NCBI RefSeq assembly: GCF_000371785.1
Contig: NZ_AQUI01000002.1
Coordinates: 3,203,276 to 3,267,275 of the forward strand
Direction of reading: 5' to 3'
From: Actinopolyspora halophila DSM 43834
GTDB lineage: Bacteria; Actinomycetota; Actinomycetes; Mycobacteriales; Pseudonocardiaceae
DNA length: 64,000 nt
Within the stretch, counting starts at the first letter, position 1. Every line of letters starts with the position of its first letter. The notes beneath the pieces were generated by a model. It was not told the DNA's origin and did not search any database. It saw only the letters and a program-made list of their open reading frames with translations. Of the stretch, positions 27,523 to 35,996 are shown piece after piece. Position numbers and translations under genes: made by a program.

Positions 27523-28808
27523 GCGTGGGTCGTCACCTCCACTTGCGCGGCGCGGAAGAACTCCACGTCGCCGAAGTTGCCGGATTTCAACGCGATGTCG
27601 AGCTCACCATCGACAGAACGCGTCCACGGAACCCCCGGGGCGATCTGCGGACCAACCTCGAATCCGGAGACCTCCAGGGCTTGCGTGACCGCCCCCGAGG
27701 TCTCCCCACCGGCCACGATGAAGCGGGTCACCCCGTGCTCGCGCAGCTCGGTCGCCAAGTCCGCGAAGAACCCCTCGATGGCCCGGGACAGTTCTTCAGC
27801 TCCGTGTCGGCGCTGGAGGGTTTTGAGCTGCTCGGGCTCCACAGTGGCGTAAACCAGCGGGGCCAGCCCCTCCGGTGGTGTCTGCAGGACCCATTCCCGC
27901 AGTTCACTGCGGTAGGACTCGGCGTCGTCGAGCACTCGGGGGGCCTCCAGGGCTCGGGCGGGGGCCACTGAGCGGTAGTGATCCACCTGCCGGTTCGTCA
28001 TCTCCGAGGCCGATCCGGAGAGCACCACGCCTCGCCCTGAGGTGAACCGCCAACGGTCCGCCGCGGCGTGGCGAGCCCCCGCGGCTTCACGGCGGGTCAG
28101 CGCTCGAGCGATCCCCCACCCGATACCGGATCCCCCGGTGACCAACCGGAGGTCCTGGAACGCCTCCCCCAGGACGTCGAGGTGGTTGTCGTCCAGCGTG
28201 TCCGGCACCAGATACCGCACGCCATCGGAGGCGGCCTCCTGGAAGGCCTCATACACCGCCCGGTTTCCCCGGTTCACCACGCCGCACGGCACGTTGCGGG
28301 CGGTGCCACGGCCCTGCGCCTCGGTCAGGCGCATCAGGTTGGAGTCCGTCATCGGCGTGACCGGGTGGTGCCGCATCCCCGACTCGTGGAGCGGCACCCC
28401 CTCGACGAAGAGGTGCCCCCGGTAGACGGTGCGGTCGTTGACCGGCAGGCCGGGCACCATGGCAGTCGCCGACTCCTCCAGGGCCTCGAGGAGCGCGTCA
28501 GCGACCGGACCGATGTTTCCCCCCGCCGTGCTGTCGAAGGTGGAGCAGTACTTGAACAGGATCCGCTCGGCGTCCAGGTCCTGCAGGATCCGCAACGCCC
28601 GGAGACTCTCCTCGACGGCCGACTCGCGCTGGATCGAACGCGTCTTGAGGCTGATCACCACGGCATCGACGGCCATGTCTTCGGGCAGGTCACGAGCACT
28701 GTCGGGGCGGTTGAGCTGCACAGTGCGCAACCCTGCGGAGACGAGGAAGCCGGCGATGTCCGTGGCTCCGGTGAAGTCATCGGCGATCACGCCAATACGC
28801 AGCGACAC
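27519..28808 (-). CDS. otnK: Four-carbon acid sugar kinase (DUF1537), probable 3-oxo-tetronate kinase
   Basis: ATP-dependent kinase of the DUF1537 family (429 aa). The N-terminal substrate domain starts RIGVIADDFTGATDIAGFLV, then FKYCSTFDSTAGGNIGPVAD and GLPVNDRTVYRGHLFVEGVP ending LHESGM. The C-terminal ATP domain has GVTRFIVAGGETSGAVTQAL and PGVPW, then LALKSGNFGD-like IALKSGNFGDVEFF. The start is GTG 28808 with AGGAG 7 bases upstream; an upstream in-frame extension lacks any ribosome-binding site. It is the first gene of the kinase-deoR-decarboxylase operon. Confidence 0.9.
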   Translation of the reverse strand: MSLRIGVIADDFTGATDIAGFLVSAGLRTVQLNRPDSARDLPEDMAVDAVVISLKTRSIQRESAVEESLRALRILQDLDAERILFKYCSTFDSTAGGNIGPVADALLEALEESATAMVPGLPVNDRTVYRGHLFVEGVPLHESGMRHHPVTPMTDSNLMRLTEAQGRGTARNVPCGVVNRGNRAVYEAFQEAASDGVRYLVPDTLDDNHLDVLGEAFQDLRLVTGGSGIGWGIARALTRREAAGARHAAADRWRFTSGRGVVLSGSASEMTNRQVDHYRSVAPARALEAPRVLDDAESYRSELREWVLQTPPEGLAPLVYATVEPEQLKTLQRRHGAEELSRAIEGFFADLATELREHGVTRFIVAGGETSGAVTQALEVSGFEVGPQIAPGVPWTRSVDGELDIALKSGNFGDVEFFRAAQVEVTTHA

Positions 28809-29148
28809 GTGGGAACTCCTTCTACGTTGCGCCAACCCTCGAGGACTCCGCGAAGCAAACGAGCTGTTGCGGTGTTTCACAAAAACTAACACATCGACTC
28901 GACGACGACCACGAGACCTCCACCACCGAACTGACGGGGACAAATGCGCGCAACGAGACTTCCCTGTGTGCCCCAGGGCTCGTGACTGGCTTCACGTTCC
29001 CCCAAAGGTCATGGTACTTTCCGTTAACAATACGCGATGTGTTCACACAGAGAAACATTCGAGTGGCGACGAGTCGCCGCATCGACAGTTCGGGCACGTG
29101 GGCTCGCCCCAGGGCCACGCCTGCCTCAGTTCGTTCCCGAGGAGAAAC
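28809..29148. promoter_or_regulatory. Divergent control region of the tetronate cluster
   Basis: 340 bases between the kinase (minus) and permease (plus) genes, relatively AT-rich. GTGTT-N11-AACAC at 28872-28892 and TGTG-TTCA-CACA near 29038-29049 are candidate half-site pairs for the DeoR protein, but neither is strong. The permease ATG has CGAGGAGAAA as ribosome-binding site. No gene is seen inside. Confidence 0.45.
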
Positions 29149-30189
29149 ATGCCAATCCTTCGAGCAGTGGACAAGGTTCCCGGTGGGTTGATGATCATCC
29201 CCCTGCTGCTGGGAGTCCTGTTCAACACCTTCGCCCCCGGAGCCCTGGAAATCGGCGGGTTCACGCAGGCGCTGTTCAAGGACGGGGCAATGGCGGTCAT
29301 CGGGCTGTTCCTGGTCTGCATGGGTGCCCAGCTGCCCCTCAAGGCCGCGGCTCCCGTGGCGGAGAAGGGTTTCGCCATCCTCATCGGCAAGCTGCTGGCC
29401 GCCGTCGCGGTCGGCCTGTTCGCCGGGTTCGTCATGTCCGGTGGCACGCTCTGGACGCTGACGCCGCTGGCCATCGTCGCCGCCATGAGCAACTCGAACA
29501 CCGGACTCTACGCGGCGCTGACCCAAGAGTTCGGCAACAAGACCGACCGCGGCGCCGTCGCCGTCATCTCGCTGAACGACGGTCCGTTCCTGACTCTGGT
29601 GGTGCTGGGCGCGGCCGGTATGGCCAACATCCCGCTGCTGTCCTTCGTGGCGGTACTGGCCCCCGTCATCATCGGATTCGTCCTGGGCAACCTCGATCCC
29701 GAGATGCGGTCGTTCCTGAAGAAGGGCGAGCGCCTGCTCATCCCGTTCTTCGCCTTCCCCCTGGGAGCCAGCATCAGCCTGCCCGACGTCGTCGAGGCCG
29801 GCCCGCCCGGAATCCTGCTGGGCCTGTTCACCGTGGCCTTCTCCGGCGGCGGCGCGGTGCTGCTCCTGTGGCTGGTGCACGTCGTCCGTCGCCGCCCCAA
29901 GACGCGACGCAACGTCATCTCCGGCGCGGCCGAGTCCTCGACCGCCGGGGCGGCAGTGGCCACACCCGCCGTCGTCGCCGCAGCAGATCCCGCCTACGAG
30001 GCGCTGACGAACGTGGCCACGGTGCAAGTGGCCGGCTCCGTGGTGACCACTGCGGTCCTGACCCCGATCGTCACCGTGCTGATCCACCGCTGGCAGACGA
30101 AGCGCGGCGTGGATCCGTACCAGGAGTACGACGACCCGGCTCTCAACGGGTCCTCCGACGACGCCGCCGAAGAGCTGCAAACCTCCTGA
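29149..30189 (+). CDS. kdgT: KdgT-family 2-keto-3-deoxygluconate-type permease
   Basis: Inner-membrane sugar-acid importer (346 aa, about 10 helices). It begins with the family start PILRAVDKVPGGLMIIPLLL followed by GVLFNTFAPG, and carries VIGLFLVCMGAQLPLKAAAP, AAMSNSNTGLYAALTQEFGN, AVISLNDGPFLTLVVLGAAG and FFAFPLGASISLPDVVEAG. The C-terminus ends in a hydrophilic tail. Known family members carry KDG. In this setting with a tetronate kinase and decarboxylase, the likely cargo is erythronate or threonate. Confidence 0.87.
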   Translation: MPILRAVDKVPGGLMIIPLLLGVLFNTFAPGALEIGGFTQALFKDGAMAVIGLFLVCMGAQLPLKAAAPVAEKGFAILIGKLLAAVAVGLFAGFVMSGGTLWTLTPLAIVAAMSNSNTGLYAALTQEFGNKTDRGAVAVISLNDGPFLTLVVLGAAGMANIPLLSFVAVLAPVIIGFVLGNLDPEMRSFLKKGERLLIPFFAFPLGASISLPDVVEAGPPGILLGLFTVAFSGGGAVLLLWLVHVVRRRPKTRRNVISGAAESSTAGAAVATPAVVAAADPAYEALTNVATVQVAGSVVTTAVLTPIVTVLIHRWQTKRGVDPYQEYDDPALNGSSDDAAEELQTS

Positions 30190-30220
30190 TCTCCCTTCCC
30201 CGATAACCCGAGGAGAACCC

Positions 30221-31249
30221 ATGCGAGCGATGAAATTCGACACGGACGGCACCGCCACGGTCGTCACGGTCCCGCTCCCAGAACCCGGTCCGAAGGACGT
30301 CATCGTCAAAGTCCTCTCCACGGGCGCCTGCGGCTCCGACTTCGCTGCGCTGAAGGGCAAGCACCCGTTCCGCTTCCCCCCGCTGATCTCCGGCCACGAG
30401 GCCGGTGGGGTGATCTCCGCCGTCGGCTCGGACGTCTCCGAGATCAGCGTGGGGGACCGGGTGGTGATCGAGCCTCAGCGTCCCTGCCGGAACTGCAACC
30501 ACTGCAACGCGGGCAACTACCACGTCTGCGAGAGCAAGCAGATGTTGGGCATCACCGAGTGGGACGGCTCATTCGCCGACTACGTCAAGGTGCCCGACTA
30601 CACGATCGTTCCGGTTCCCGAATCCATCCCCGATCACGCGCTGGCCCTGGTGGAACCGCTAGCGGTCGCCGCCCACGCCGTGCGGCAGGCCGCTCTCGCC
30701 GAGAGCCACGGCGAGCAGTTCCACCACCTGGTGCTCGGGGGCGGGCCGATCGGCGCGCTGATCACCGCGGTGCTGTCCTACCAGCGTCCAGGCAAGATCG
30801 TCGTCAGCGAGCCGCGGGAGCAGAACGCGCGCGTGCTGCGCCGGCTGGGAGCCACCGACGTGCGCGCCCCGAACCAGGAGCGGCCCGCGGACGAGCCGTT
30901 CGACTCCGCGTTCGTCGCCGTCGGGGTTCCTGACCTGGTGTCCGAAGCCATCGACCAGTGCGTCTCGGGCGGCACTGTGGTGCAGGTGGCCGTCTTCAAC
31001 ACCGATGTGGCCGTGCCCGTCGGGCAGCTGCAGGTCCGCGAGATCAGCCTTGTGGGAACCGCCATGTACAACCGGCAGGACTTCATCACCGCCGCGCAGC
31101 TGCTGGCCGACCGGCCGGAAATCGCCGACGCGGTGATCACCGATCGCGTCAGCCTCGAAGAGGGCGCCGAAGCGATTACGCGAATCACCGCTGAGGGCCC
31201 GGGCGAAACCATCAAGCTGATCATGGAGCCCGGGGCGCAGTCGGCGTGA
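30221..31249 (+). CDS. Zinc-dependent medium-chain dehydrogenase
   Basis: Alcohol/polyol dehydrogenase of the MDR superfamily (342 aa). The catalytic zinc site is STGACGSDFAALKG with GHEAGG (residues about 37-64). The structural zinc site is CRNCNHCNAGNYHVC (four Cys), and the Rossmann motif is LVLGGGPIGALITAV. It lies 31 bases after the permease, with AGGAGAA before ATG 30221. In the tetronate cluster it could oxidise a tetronate directly to a 3-oxo acid, which would make a separate isomerase unnecessary (see findings). Confidence 0.9.
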   Translation: MRAMKFDTDGTATVVTVPLPEPGPKDVIVKVLSTGACGSDFAALKGKHPFRFPPLISGHEAGGVISAVGSDVSEISVGDRVVIEPQRPCRNCNHCNAGNYHVCESKQMLGITEWDGSFADYVKVPDYTIVPVPESIPDHALALVEPLAVAAHAVRQAALAESHGEQFHHLVLGGGPIGALITAVLSYQRPGKIVVSEPREQNARVLRRLGATDVRAPNQERPADEPFDSAFVAVGVPDLVSEAIDQCVSGGTVVQVAVFNTDVAVPVGQLQVREISLVGTAMYNRQDFITAAQLLADRPEIADAVITDRVSLEEGAEAITRITAEGPGETIKLIMEPGAQSA

Positions 31250-31277
31250 GCACCGTGACCGGCCTGACACGCGACGC

Positions 31278-31336
31278 GCAGAAGGACCGCAGACGAGACC
31301 CCCCAGGAGCAGGGGATCACCTGCGGTCCCTTCTGC
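31278..31336 (+). terminator. Long hairpin after the dehydrogenase gene
   Basis: GCAGAAGGACCGCAG at 31278-31292 pairs with CTGCGGTCCCTTCTGC at 31321-31336 (15 bp, one bulged base). A CCCC/GGGG inner stem lies in the loop. It begins 28 bases after the stop. Confidence 0.65.
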
Positions 31337-31565
31337 ACGGTGGTGCTCGGCGCTGGACTCGGACCGGACCGCGGACCGCGGGAGAACGGCGCTTTCCGAC
31401 TCGAAGCCGTCGTCGCCACGCTGCTGGGCGCAACAGCCGCTGCTCCCGGTGCGCGCCCTCGCCCGGCCACGGCATCTCCGGCCACGCAACGCGACGACCG
31501 AGCTGGTGCCTGGAGCGGTATCGCGCTGGGGATGCCGCGGGCGAACCACATGGCGCGTCCTTCGG

Positions 31566-31739
31566 ATGGCGGCTGCGAGGGCCATCACCACGCTGACGGC
31601 CGGTGTGATCTCGGTGATCGTTCTGCTGGTCGTCTTCGGACCGTTCACCACGCGGCAGCTCGTCGTCGTGGTGACCGGCGGCAGCCGCGGAATCGGCGCC
31701 GCGATCGCACACGCCCTGGCGGAAAACGGCAGCGCTTGA
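31566..31739 (+). pseudogene. N-terminal fragment of a short-chain dehydrogenase
   Basis: A 57-codon frame ends RQLVVVVTGGSRGIGAAIAH followed by ALAENGSA and a stop. TGGSRGIG is the complete SDR cofactor motif in correct context, but the rest of the 250-aa protein is absent from every frame downstream. The part before the motif is a hydrophobic stretch that is not SDR-like. It is read as a relic, though a small membrane peptide cannot be ruled out. The region 31250-31759 (510 bases) otherwise holds only the terminator above. Confidence 0.5.
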
Positions 31740-31759
31740 TCCGCACGTTCCCGGACGAC

Positions 31760-32545
31760 TCACCCCGCGCGCTGCCACCGCTCGAACCAGTCGGCAGCGG
31801 CGCGCAGCGGCACCGAGACGGGATCGATGGCCGGGTACCAGGCACGTTCCCACTCCAGCGAGATCCACCCCGACCACGACTGCAACAAGCGCCCGCACTC
31901 GGCGAGCGGGACATCCCCCTCACCCGGCGGGACCGGTGTCCAGGAATCCGCCCTCCGCGCGTCCTTGATCTGGAAATAACCGAGGTAGTCGCCCAGCAGG
32001 TTCCGGGTCTCCGTCGGGGACTCCCCCGTGCGCCACGGGTGCAGCGCGTCCCACAGCACGGCCACGGTCTCCGGCGCACCGAACGGCTCCACCAACCGGC
32101 GCGCCAGCCCGCCCGTGGGGTGCGAGTCGTGGGTCTCGACGAGCAACGTGACACCCTGCCGCTCCAGATCGGGCAGCACGGCACCGATCCGCTCCCGAGC
32201 GGGACCGTCCGCACCGGACTCCCCACCCGGGAAAACCCGCACCGCGGGCGCGCCGATCAACCCGGCCAGCTCGACGAGGGAACGCAGCTCCGCGATCGGA
32301 GGTTCGTCCGGGCCCGGCGCGCACACCTTGACGTAGCCCGCCAGGCACGCCACCTCGAGCCCCTCCCCCTCGAGCAGCCTGCGCGCCTCGGAGACCTCCC
32401 GAGGCGTCATCCCCAGCCGAACCTCCTCGTCCGGATGCACCCGCAGCTCCACACCGTGGCAACCGTGCTCCCGCGCGACCCGCGCGGCCTCCCGCACCGG
32501 TGTGCCCGGCATCCCGAGCGTGCTCACCGCGAACTTCCAACTCAT
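31760..32545 (-). CDS. Sugar-phosphate isomerase/epimerase family TIM-barrel protein
   Basis: Xylose-isomerase-like TIM barrel (261 aa). Metal positions: VTLLVETHDSHPTGG (Glu), VAVLWDALHPWRTGE (Asp, His), YLGYFQIKDARRADS (Lys in place of the common His) and WISLEWERAWYPAIDP (Glu). The N-terminus is KFAVSTLGMPGTPVREAARV. It has its own start (ATG 32545, with GGTGAGGGCTCC upstream) and lies 116 bases after the galactanase gene on the same strand. The substrate is unknown; in this sugar locus an isomerase or epimerase for an imported monosaccharide is likely. Confidence 0.83.
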   Translation of the reverse strand: MSWKFAVSTLGMPGTPVREAARVAREHGCHGVELRVHPDEEVRLGMTPREVSEARRLLEGEGLEVACLAGYVKVCAPGPDEPPIAELRSLVELAGLIGAPAVRVFPGGESGADGPARERIGAVLPDLERQGVTLLVETHDSHPTGGLARRLVEPFGAPETVAVLWDALHPWRTGESPTETRNLLGDYLGYFQIKDARRADSWTPVPPGEGDVPLAECGRLLQSWSGWISLEWERAWYPAIDPVSVPLRAAADWFERWQRAG

Positions 32546-32661
32546 GGAGCCCTCACCTCACTCATTCCCGGACAGCGCCCGCGGACGCGCGAGCGACACA
32601 CGGGACCGAACCGTTCGCGCGATCCCGGACAGCCGGCCCGCGCCGGACCACCGCACCACAC

Positions 32662-34131
32662 TCACACCGCGGCGCGCCGGAACCGCTGCCAGGCGGCACC
32701 GGAGCAGGTGTACTGGATCAGACGGGCACCGTCGGCAGTGGACTCGTCGGCCACGTCCAGGCACTTGCCGGAGTGCCGGGCGGTGAAGGTGACCGCCCCG
32801 CCGCCGGAGTCACTCACCCGCCACTGCTGCCCCTGCCCGGAGCCGCACCGCTGCTGGACCACGGCCGCACCGTCTCCTGTGGAGGCACCCTCCACGGCCA
32901 GGCACATCGAACTGTGCCGGGTGACCAGCCGGACGTAGTCACCACCGGCCCCCTCCAGCCAGAACCGCTGGTTGCCGCCGCCGTTGCAGGGGTACTGCGC
33001 CAACTGCTCGCCCGCGAGCTGGGACCTCGCGGGAACGTCCACGCACTTGCCGGAGTGCCGGGCGGTCAGGGTCTCGTAGGGCCCACCGCTCGTTCCGAGA
33101 GTGCCCGCCGCGGTGTCGACGGTCAGTTCCGGCGCCCAGTCCATCCGGAGGGTGCGGTCGTCGGGGAAACGCAGCGGCAACCACACGTAGCGCGAGTCGT
33201 TGACCGGCCCGCCCCAGGCGCCCGCCCAGCGGTCACCGAGGTAGAGGTAGGAGGTGGCCCCGGTGCCCTGGATCGGCAGCACCCAGGCGGTCTGCGACCC
33301 GTAGGCGGTGGAGCCGCCCACGTCCCGCATCCCGCTCCAGCCGCCGTCGAGACTGGTCGAGGTAGCGTACTGCTGCTGATTGGGATCCCAGCCCGTGGCC
33401 CCGGACGTGAGCATGAAGTAGACGCCGTCGCGCTTGAACAGCGCCGGGGCCTCGCGGTGACCCCCGGGCCACGGGTTGGCCACCAGGCTCTCCACCGCCG
33501 TGTAGTCCTCGGTGAGCCGGTAGATGTGCAGATCCAGGTTCTCGTTGGCGGCCGAGGCCATGTAGCCGGTGCCGTCGTCATCGACGAAGACCGTGAGGTC
33601 ACGGGACATGTTTCCCAGCGGCCGGAAACTGCCCTGCCAGCTGTAGTCCCCGTCGACGGTGTCGGCCACGGCCACGGCCGCGCGGGCCTGGCTGTAGTCC
33701 TGGTCGTTCTCCTTGTGCATCCACATGACGAACTGGCCGGTCGACTCGTTGTACACCACCTTCGGCCGCTCGATGTTGGCGCTTTCCAGCTCCGGGGCGG
33801 AGGAGGCGCTCAGCACGTGATTGCGGAACTGCCAGTGCTTCAGATCGGTCGAGCGGTACACCGAGACGTGCCCGAAGGAGTCGTCCGCGGCGCGGTTCTC
33901 CCCGAACCAGTAGTAGTAGCCGTCGACCTCGATGACGCCTCCGCCGTGCGCGTGCACCGGCTCGCCGTTCGGATCGGTGAACTGGGTGCCGTTCCGGACG
34001 GTGACGGGATCCGCCTGCGCCGCCGGGACCACGAGCACGGTGGCGCCGAGACTCAGGCACGCGGCCGCCACCAGCAACCAGAGACCGCGCGCACCCCTTC
34101 TCCGTGATCCGCGCCGTGCTGCCAGGGACAT
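32662..34131 (-). CDS. Secreted GH43 glycosidase with C-terminal CBM13, probable exo-beta-1,3-galactanase
   Basis: Secreted enzyme (489 aa). A signal peptide (basic start, then LWLLVAAACLSLGATVLVVP and AQA) is followed by a five-bladed GH43 domain. This domain has HAHGGGVIEVDGYYYWFGEN, LESANIERPKVVYNESTGQF with VMWMHKEN, DLTVFVDDDGTGYM, and HREAPALFKRDGVYFMLTSG, the Glu of which is the usual acid. The ANIERPKV and MHKEN pattern is that of GH43 subfamily 24 exo-beta-1,3-galactanases. The last 135 residues form a ricin-type CBM13 with three ARHSGKCLDV-like repeats. ATG 34131 with GGAAGGAG is preferred over GTG 34146. Family function suggests it trims the beta-1,3-galactan backbone of arabinogalactan. 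Confidence 0.87.
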   Translation of the reverse strand: MSLAARRGSRRRGARGLWLLVAAACLSLGATVLVVPAAQADPVTVRNGTQFTDPNGEPVHAHGGGVIEVDGYYYWFGENRAADDSFGHVSVYRSTDLKHWQFRNHVLSASSAPELESANIERPKVVYNESTGQFVMWMHKENDQDYSQARAAVAVADTVDGDYSWQGSFRPLGNMSRDLTVFVDDDGTGYMASAANENLDLHIYRLTEDYTAVESLVANPWPGGHREAPALFKRDGVYFMLTSGATGWDPNQQQYATSTSLDGGWSGMRDVGGSTAYGSQTAWVLPIQGTGATSYLYLGDRWAGAWGGPVNDSRYVWLPLRFPDDRTLRMDWAPELTVDTAAGTLGTSGGPYETLTARHSGKCVDVPARSQLAGEQLAQYPCNGGGNQRFWLEGAGGDYVRLVTRHSSMCLAVEGASTGDGAAVVQQRCGSGQGQQWRVSDSGGGAVTFTARHSGKCLDVADESTADGARLIQYTCSGAAWQRFRRAAV

Positions 34132-34159
34132 GACGACTCCTTCCACTGTGGAACTCCGT

Positions 34160-34190
34160 GGCCCCGCCGGGCCGACGGTCCGGCGGGGCC
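34160..34190 (-). terminator. Hairpin between the GH5 and GH43-CBM13 genes
   Basis: GGCCCCGCCGG and CCGGCGGGGCC pair perfectly (11 bp, 9-base loop), 83 bases after the GH5 stop and 29 bases before the next start. It may separate the two genes or attenuate read-through. Confidence 0.6.
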
Positions 34191-34272
34191 TGGTGAGACG
34201 GCGAGGCGGAGCGCGGAAAGTGCCTGGCGCGGGCTCGCCCCCGCGCTCCGTGCCCGGCAGCTCGTCAGCCCG

Positions 34273-35466
34273 TCACCGGCCCGCCGCCGGAGTTGAGGAG
34301 CGGTGCTCGCCTGCCGCGGGAGCCGTGTGGCCCGCGCCGTCCCAGGCGTGGCGGAGCCGCTCGATCATGCTGTCGTTGCGCACCCGCAACGACAGGTCGG
34401 TGCCGCTGCCCTCCAGGGCGTAGAGGGAGTACCAGTCGTAGTCGGGCCGGTAGGTGTGCTTGCCGCCCAGGGCGGGCCAGTAGACCGCCCCCATGTCGTG
34501 GGCGCGGACGGCGTCGGTGGCCGCGCGGATGTAGCGGACGAAGTTGTCCGTGCTGTCGGCCGCGCCGTAGTTCCTGCCGTCGTCCGTCGGGGCGCCGAAC
34601 TCGTCCAGCACGGTGCGGGAACCGCAGTCGCCGATCCGGGAGTCGAACAGCTCCCGCCACTGGTCGTAGCTCATCGAGTCGAACTGGAAGGCGTACAGGT
34701 GCAGCGACAGGTACGTCCCGGCGAGACGGCTGTCGTCGCACACGGAGGTGACGTCACCGTTGTAGCCGTGCCCGCTGACGAAGATCCGCTTCCGGGGAAC
34801 CCACGAGCGGTCGGCGATCCACTGGGCGGCCACGTCGGCCCACTCGGCGGCGCTGTAGCCGTGGGGCTCGTTCATCGGCTCGAAGTAGACCCGGCTGTCG
34901 AACCGCCAGCGGGAGGCGACCGCGTCCCACATCGCGTTGAAGGCCTCCGTGTCGGCGATCCGCCCGTTCGAGGACGCCCCGTCCGCCCAGTAGGACAGGA
35001 TCACCTTGAAGCCGTTCTCCGTGGCGGCGTCGATGGCCCCGGCGTAGGCGTCACCCCACTCCGTGCCGGGAACGGAATGAGTGTTGATCGGCAGCCGAAC
35101 GGTGTTGGCCCCGCTCGTCTCCCGGAACTCCTCGTACACGGCGGCTGCCTTGGCCTTGACCGTGGCGTAGTCGTCGGAGACGTTCAGTCCTTCGGGAACG
35201 ACGGGGCCGTCGACGAAGTTGTCCTCGGGCCTGGCCCAGTTCACCCCCTGGAAATCGGCGGCCGAGTGGGCCCGTCCCACCGCCTGCCCCGCGGACTGCC
35301 CCGCGGGGCGCTCCGCCGCGGTCGCCGAGGTGTACGACAACGCGGAGAACGGCACGGCGAGAAGCGCGGAGAGCGTGGCCGCCAGAACACGGCGACGGCG
35401 ACGCTCCCGAGCGGGGCCGGTGGGACGCCCCCGCTCGGGGGAGCGCTTGGCGAGCAACGGAATCAT
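34273..35466 (-). CDS. Secreted glycoside hydrolase family 5 protein
   Basis: Secreted clan GH-A hydrolase (397 aa). After a twin-basic start region (RERRRRRVLAATLSALLAVP) the (beta/alpha)8 domain begins FQGVNWARPEDNFVDGPVVP. RLPINTHS, SRVYFEPMNEPHGYSAAEW (acid/base Glu in NEP), LSLHLYAFQF and RTVLDEFGAP (nucleophile Glu) are in proper order. ATG 35466 with GGGGA is preferred; a TTG at 35478 would add four residues. The subfamily and polysaccharide target cannot be set by eye. The upstream DNA carries a copy of the ABC-operon control segment, so it belongs to the same regulon. Confidence 0.87.
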   Translation of the reverse strand: MIPLLAKRSPERGRPTGPARERRRRRVLAATLSALLAVPFSALSYTSATAAERPAGQSAGQAVGRAHSAADFQGVNWARPEDNFVDGPVVPEGLNVSDDYATVKAKAAAVYEEFRETSGANTVRLPINTHSVPGTEWGDAYAGAIDAATENGFKVILSYWADGASSNGRIADTEAFNAMWDAVASRWRFDSRVYFEPMNEPHGYSAAEWADVAAQWIADRSWVPRKRIFVSGHGYNGDVTSVCDDSRLAGTYLSLHLYAFQFDSMSYDQWRELFDSRIGDCGSRTVLDEFGAPTDDGRNYGAADSTDNFVRYIRAATDAVRAHDMGAVYWPALGGKHTYRPDYDWYSLYALEGSGTDLSLRVRNDSMIERLRHAWDGAGHTAPAAGEHRSSTPAAGR

Positions 35467-35640
35467 GGTTTTCCCCAAGGTCGGTGATGTCCGGGACTGT
35501 GCTGATCAGGCTGGTGACCAGTTGTCGAGAGGTCGGTTCGCAGGAACGCTCACGGCCACGGCACGGGGAAAGCTTCCCGGGAGTACCGAACCAGGAGTGA
35601 TCGGCGAACCGGGAAAAGTCCGGAAACTGTGGACACCGCA

Positions 35641-35766
35641 CTTCGTCCATGCAGCCTCCCACCGCCTTCCGTGCCCGGGTGACGACAGTCACTTCACCGC
35701 GCGACACAGTTCCAAGTCAACACAATCACACCCAAACGATCACAATCGATCAGAAACGAAACCGCC
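35641..35766 (-). repeat. Regulatory repeat, copy A (upstream of GH5)
   Basis: About 126 bases, roughly 80 percent identical by eye to 47357-47481. The two best kept blocks read, on the minus strand, GTTTCGTTTCTGATCGATTG followed by TGA, and GATTGTGTTGACT. GTGACTGTC(G/A)TCACCC is also kept. It even keeps GGGAGG-N4-ATGGACGAAG, the ribosome-binding site and first codons of the lipoprotein gene. TTGACT may serve as a -35 box. It is oriented toward GH5. Confidence 0.75.
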
Positions 35767-35839
35767 CCAGGCGACCGAGAGAAGAAGCACGGCAACACAC
35801 GAATGCCCAGCGGCCCCGACGACTGCGAAACCGAATCGG

Positions 35840-35851
35840 TAAAACGTTTTA
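35840..35851. promoter_or_regulatory. LacI-type operator 1 before the BNR_4 gene
   Basis: TAAAACGTTTTA is a perfect 12-bp palindrome with the central CG typical of LacI/CcpA-type sites, about 226 bases upstream of ATG 36078. It lies 145 bases from the second site, a distance compatible with looping. Confidence 0.65.
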
Positions 35852-35945
35852 TGAATAGCGTCGCGGATCGCGATGCGGACGTGGCGCCACTCCACGTGAC
35901 GACTTGATGAAGCCCGGAGCCATCTCTTCACGACCTCGGCGCCTC

Positions 35946-35974
35946 TTGACTGGACGCTGTGACTCACTTAACTT
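35946..35974 (+). promoter_or_regulatory. Sigma-70-type promoter of the BNR_4 gene
   Basis: TTGACT at 35946-35951 and TAACTT at 35969-35974 are separated by 17 bases. The second LacI-type operator starts 11 bases after the -10 box, covering the expected start of transcription. Confidence 0.6.
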
Positions 35975-35984
35975 CAGCACATCC

Positions 35985-35996
35985 TAAAACGTTTCA
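35985..35996. promoter_or_regulatory. LacI-type operator 2 at the BNR_4 promoter
   Basis: TAAAACGTTTCA is the same motif as at 35840-35851 with one half-site change. It sits at the probable +1, so a bound repressor would block transcription. Confidence 0.65.
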
